The notes under the pieces are model-generated. The model did no database searches, was not told the origin of the DNA, and worked only from the letters and a program-made list of their open reading frames with translations. A stretch of 6,372 nucleotides of DNA, taken from contig JAKECL010000121.1 in NCBI GenBank assembly GCA_030460725.1, forward strand, positions 1 to 6,372. The letters run 5' to 3'. Below are positions 6,174-6,372 of this stretch, piece after piece (the stretch's first letter is position 1; each line of letters starts with the position of its first letter). The stretch comes from Propionibacterium sp. (GTDB taxonomy: Bacteria; Actinomycetota; Actinomycetes; Actinomycetales; Actinomycetaceae). Both the position numbers and the translations under genes were made by a program.

Positions 6174-6201
6174 CCGGGGTGAGGACAGCGCCGGGGTGAG
6201 G
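6174..6201 (+). repeat. Short direct repeat CCGGGGTGAGG (two copies)
   Basis: The 11-base sequence occurs at 6174-6184 and 6191-6201, 17 bases apart, between the eno terminator and the putative next gene. The second copy also lies in a weak stem, GCGCC (6188-6192) with GGCGC (6201-6205). It could be a protein-binding site pair or chance. Nothing else recognisable lies in 6202-6300; I found no convincing promoter or SD there. Confidence 0.45.
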
Positions 6202-6300
6202 GCGCCTCGCGTGGCTCGGGCGGACCCGTGTGACATGGACCCTCGGGACATGCCGACCCTCCTCGTGCGTCCGACTCCCACCGCGCGGCACCATGGGCGT

Positions 6301-6372
6301 ATGCCCGACTCCCGATCCGCGCGACCCGCACGCCCCCGGCCACCCCGACACCCGCACGCGGCGGGTGCGGGC
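6301..6372 (+). CDS. Possible start of an FtsB/DivIC-like septum formation gene, cut by the window end
   Basis: From the ATG at 6301 the frame is open for 24 codons to the window edge and reads MPDSRSARPARPRPP and on, an Arg/Pro/Ala-rich segment. Actinobacterial FtsB/DivIC-like proteins usually begin with such a basic disordered cytoplasmic tail before a single membrane helix and coiled coil, and this gene usually follows eno. Only the tail would be visible, so no domain can be confirmed. There is no clear SD before 6301. An ATG at 6293 in another frame (MGVCPTPDPRDPH) is an alternative with equally poor initiation context. The call rests mainly on synteny. Confidence 0.35.
   Translation, partial: MPDSRSARPARPRPPRHPHAAGAG

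Noticed and set aside
4757..6343. A 528-codon open frame on the - strand opposite eno
   Set aside because: Enolase is intact on the + strand. The antisense product is low-complexity Val/Gly/Asp-rich sequence with no family resemblance, and it runs through the terminator hairpin and repeats.
6351..6371. Inverted repeat CCCGCAC / GTGCGGG at the window end
   Set aside because: Seven-base GC palindromes are expected by chance in this composition, and it would lie within the proposed coding start of the next gene. The edge prevents further judgement.

Overview
The window looks like ordinary chromosomal housekeeping DNA from a high-GC Gram-positive bacterium (Actinomycetota). Codon third positions are strongly G/C. 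Two of the three complete genes start with GTG behind clear Shine-Dalgarno (SD) sequences, and the third also starts with GTG. The gene order mfd - lipoprotein - eno matches the actinobacterial neighbourhood known from Mycobacterium tuberculosis (mfd - mazG - lpqU - eno - ftsB/divIC-like gene - DUF501 - ppx). The mazG gene is missing and the locus is compact, which hints at Actinomycetaceae (Actinomyces/Schaalia type). That family-level guess is inference and is not proven by anything in the sequence.

Layout, all on the + strand: 1-67 is the end of an upstream region plus the mfd SD. 68-3892 is mfd, the transcription-repair coupling factor, complete, with a low-complexity insertion that carries a 27-bp tandem repeat. 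3893-3978 is a short gap with a possible promoter. 3979-4551 is a small lipoprotein with a SurA-like N-terminal segment. 4552-4783 is a GC-rich intergenic region with several inverted repeats, two of them next to the likely eno promoter. 4784-6064 is eno (enolase), complete. 6065-6300 is an intergenic region with three 22-bp repeat units, the last forming the 5' arm of a 15-bp terminator hairpin. 6301-6372 may be the first 24 codons of an ftsB/divIC-like cell-division gene, proposed mainly from synteny.

The genes do not form one pathway. Mfd clears stalled RNA polymerase and recruits nucleotide excision repair, the lipoprotein is probably an extracytoplasmic folding or envelope factor, and enolase is glycolytic. 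They share a conserved neighbourhood rather than a function. I saw no phage, transposon, CRISPR array, toxin-antitoxin or defence genes, and no tRNA or rRNA. The points most worth a second look are non-coding: the repeat array feeding the eno terminator and the paired inverted repeats just upstream of eno. I do not see a previously undescribed multi-gene system here.
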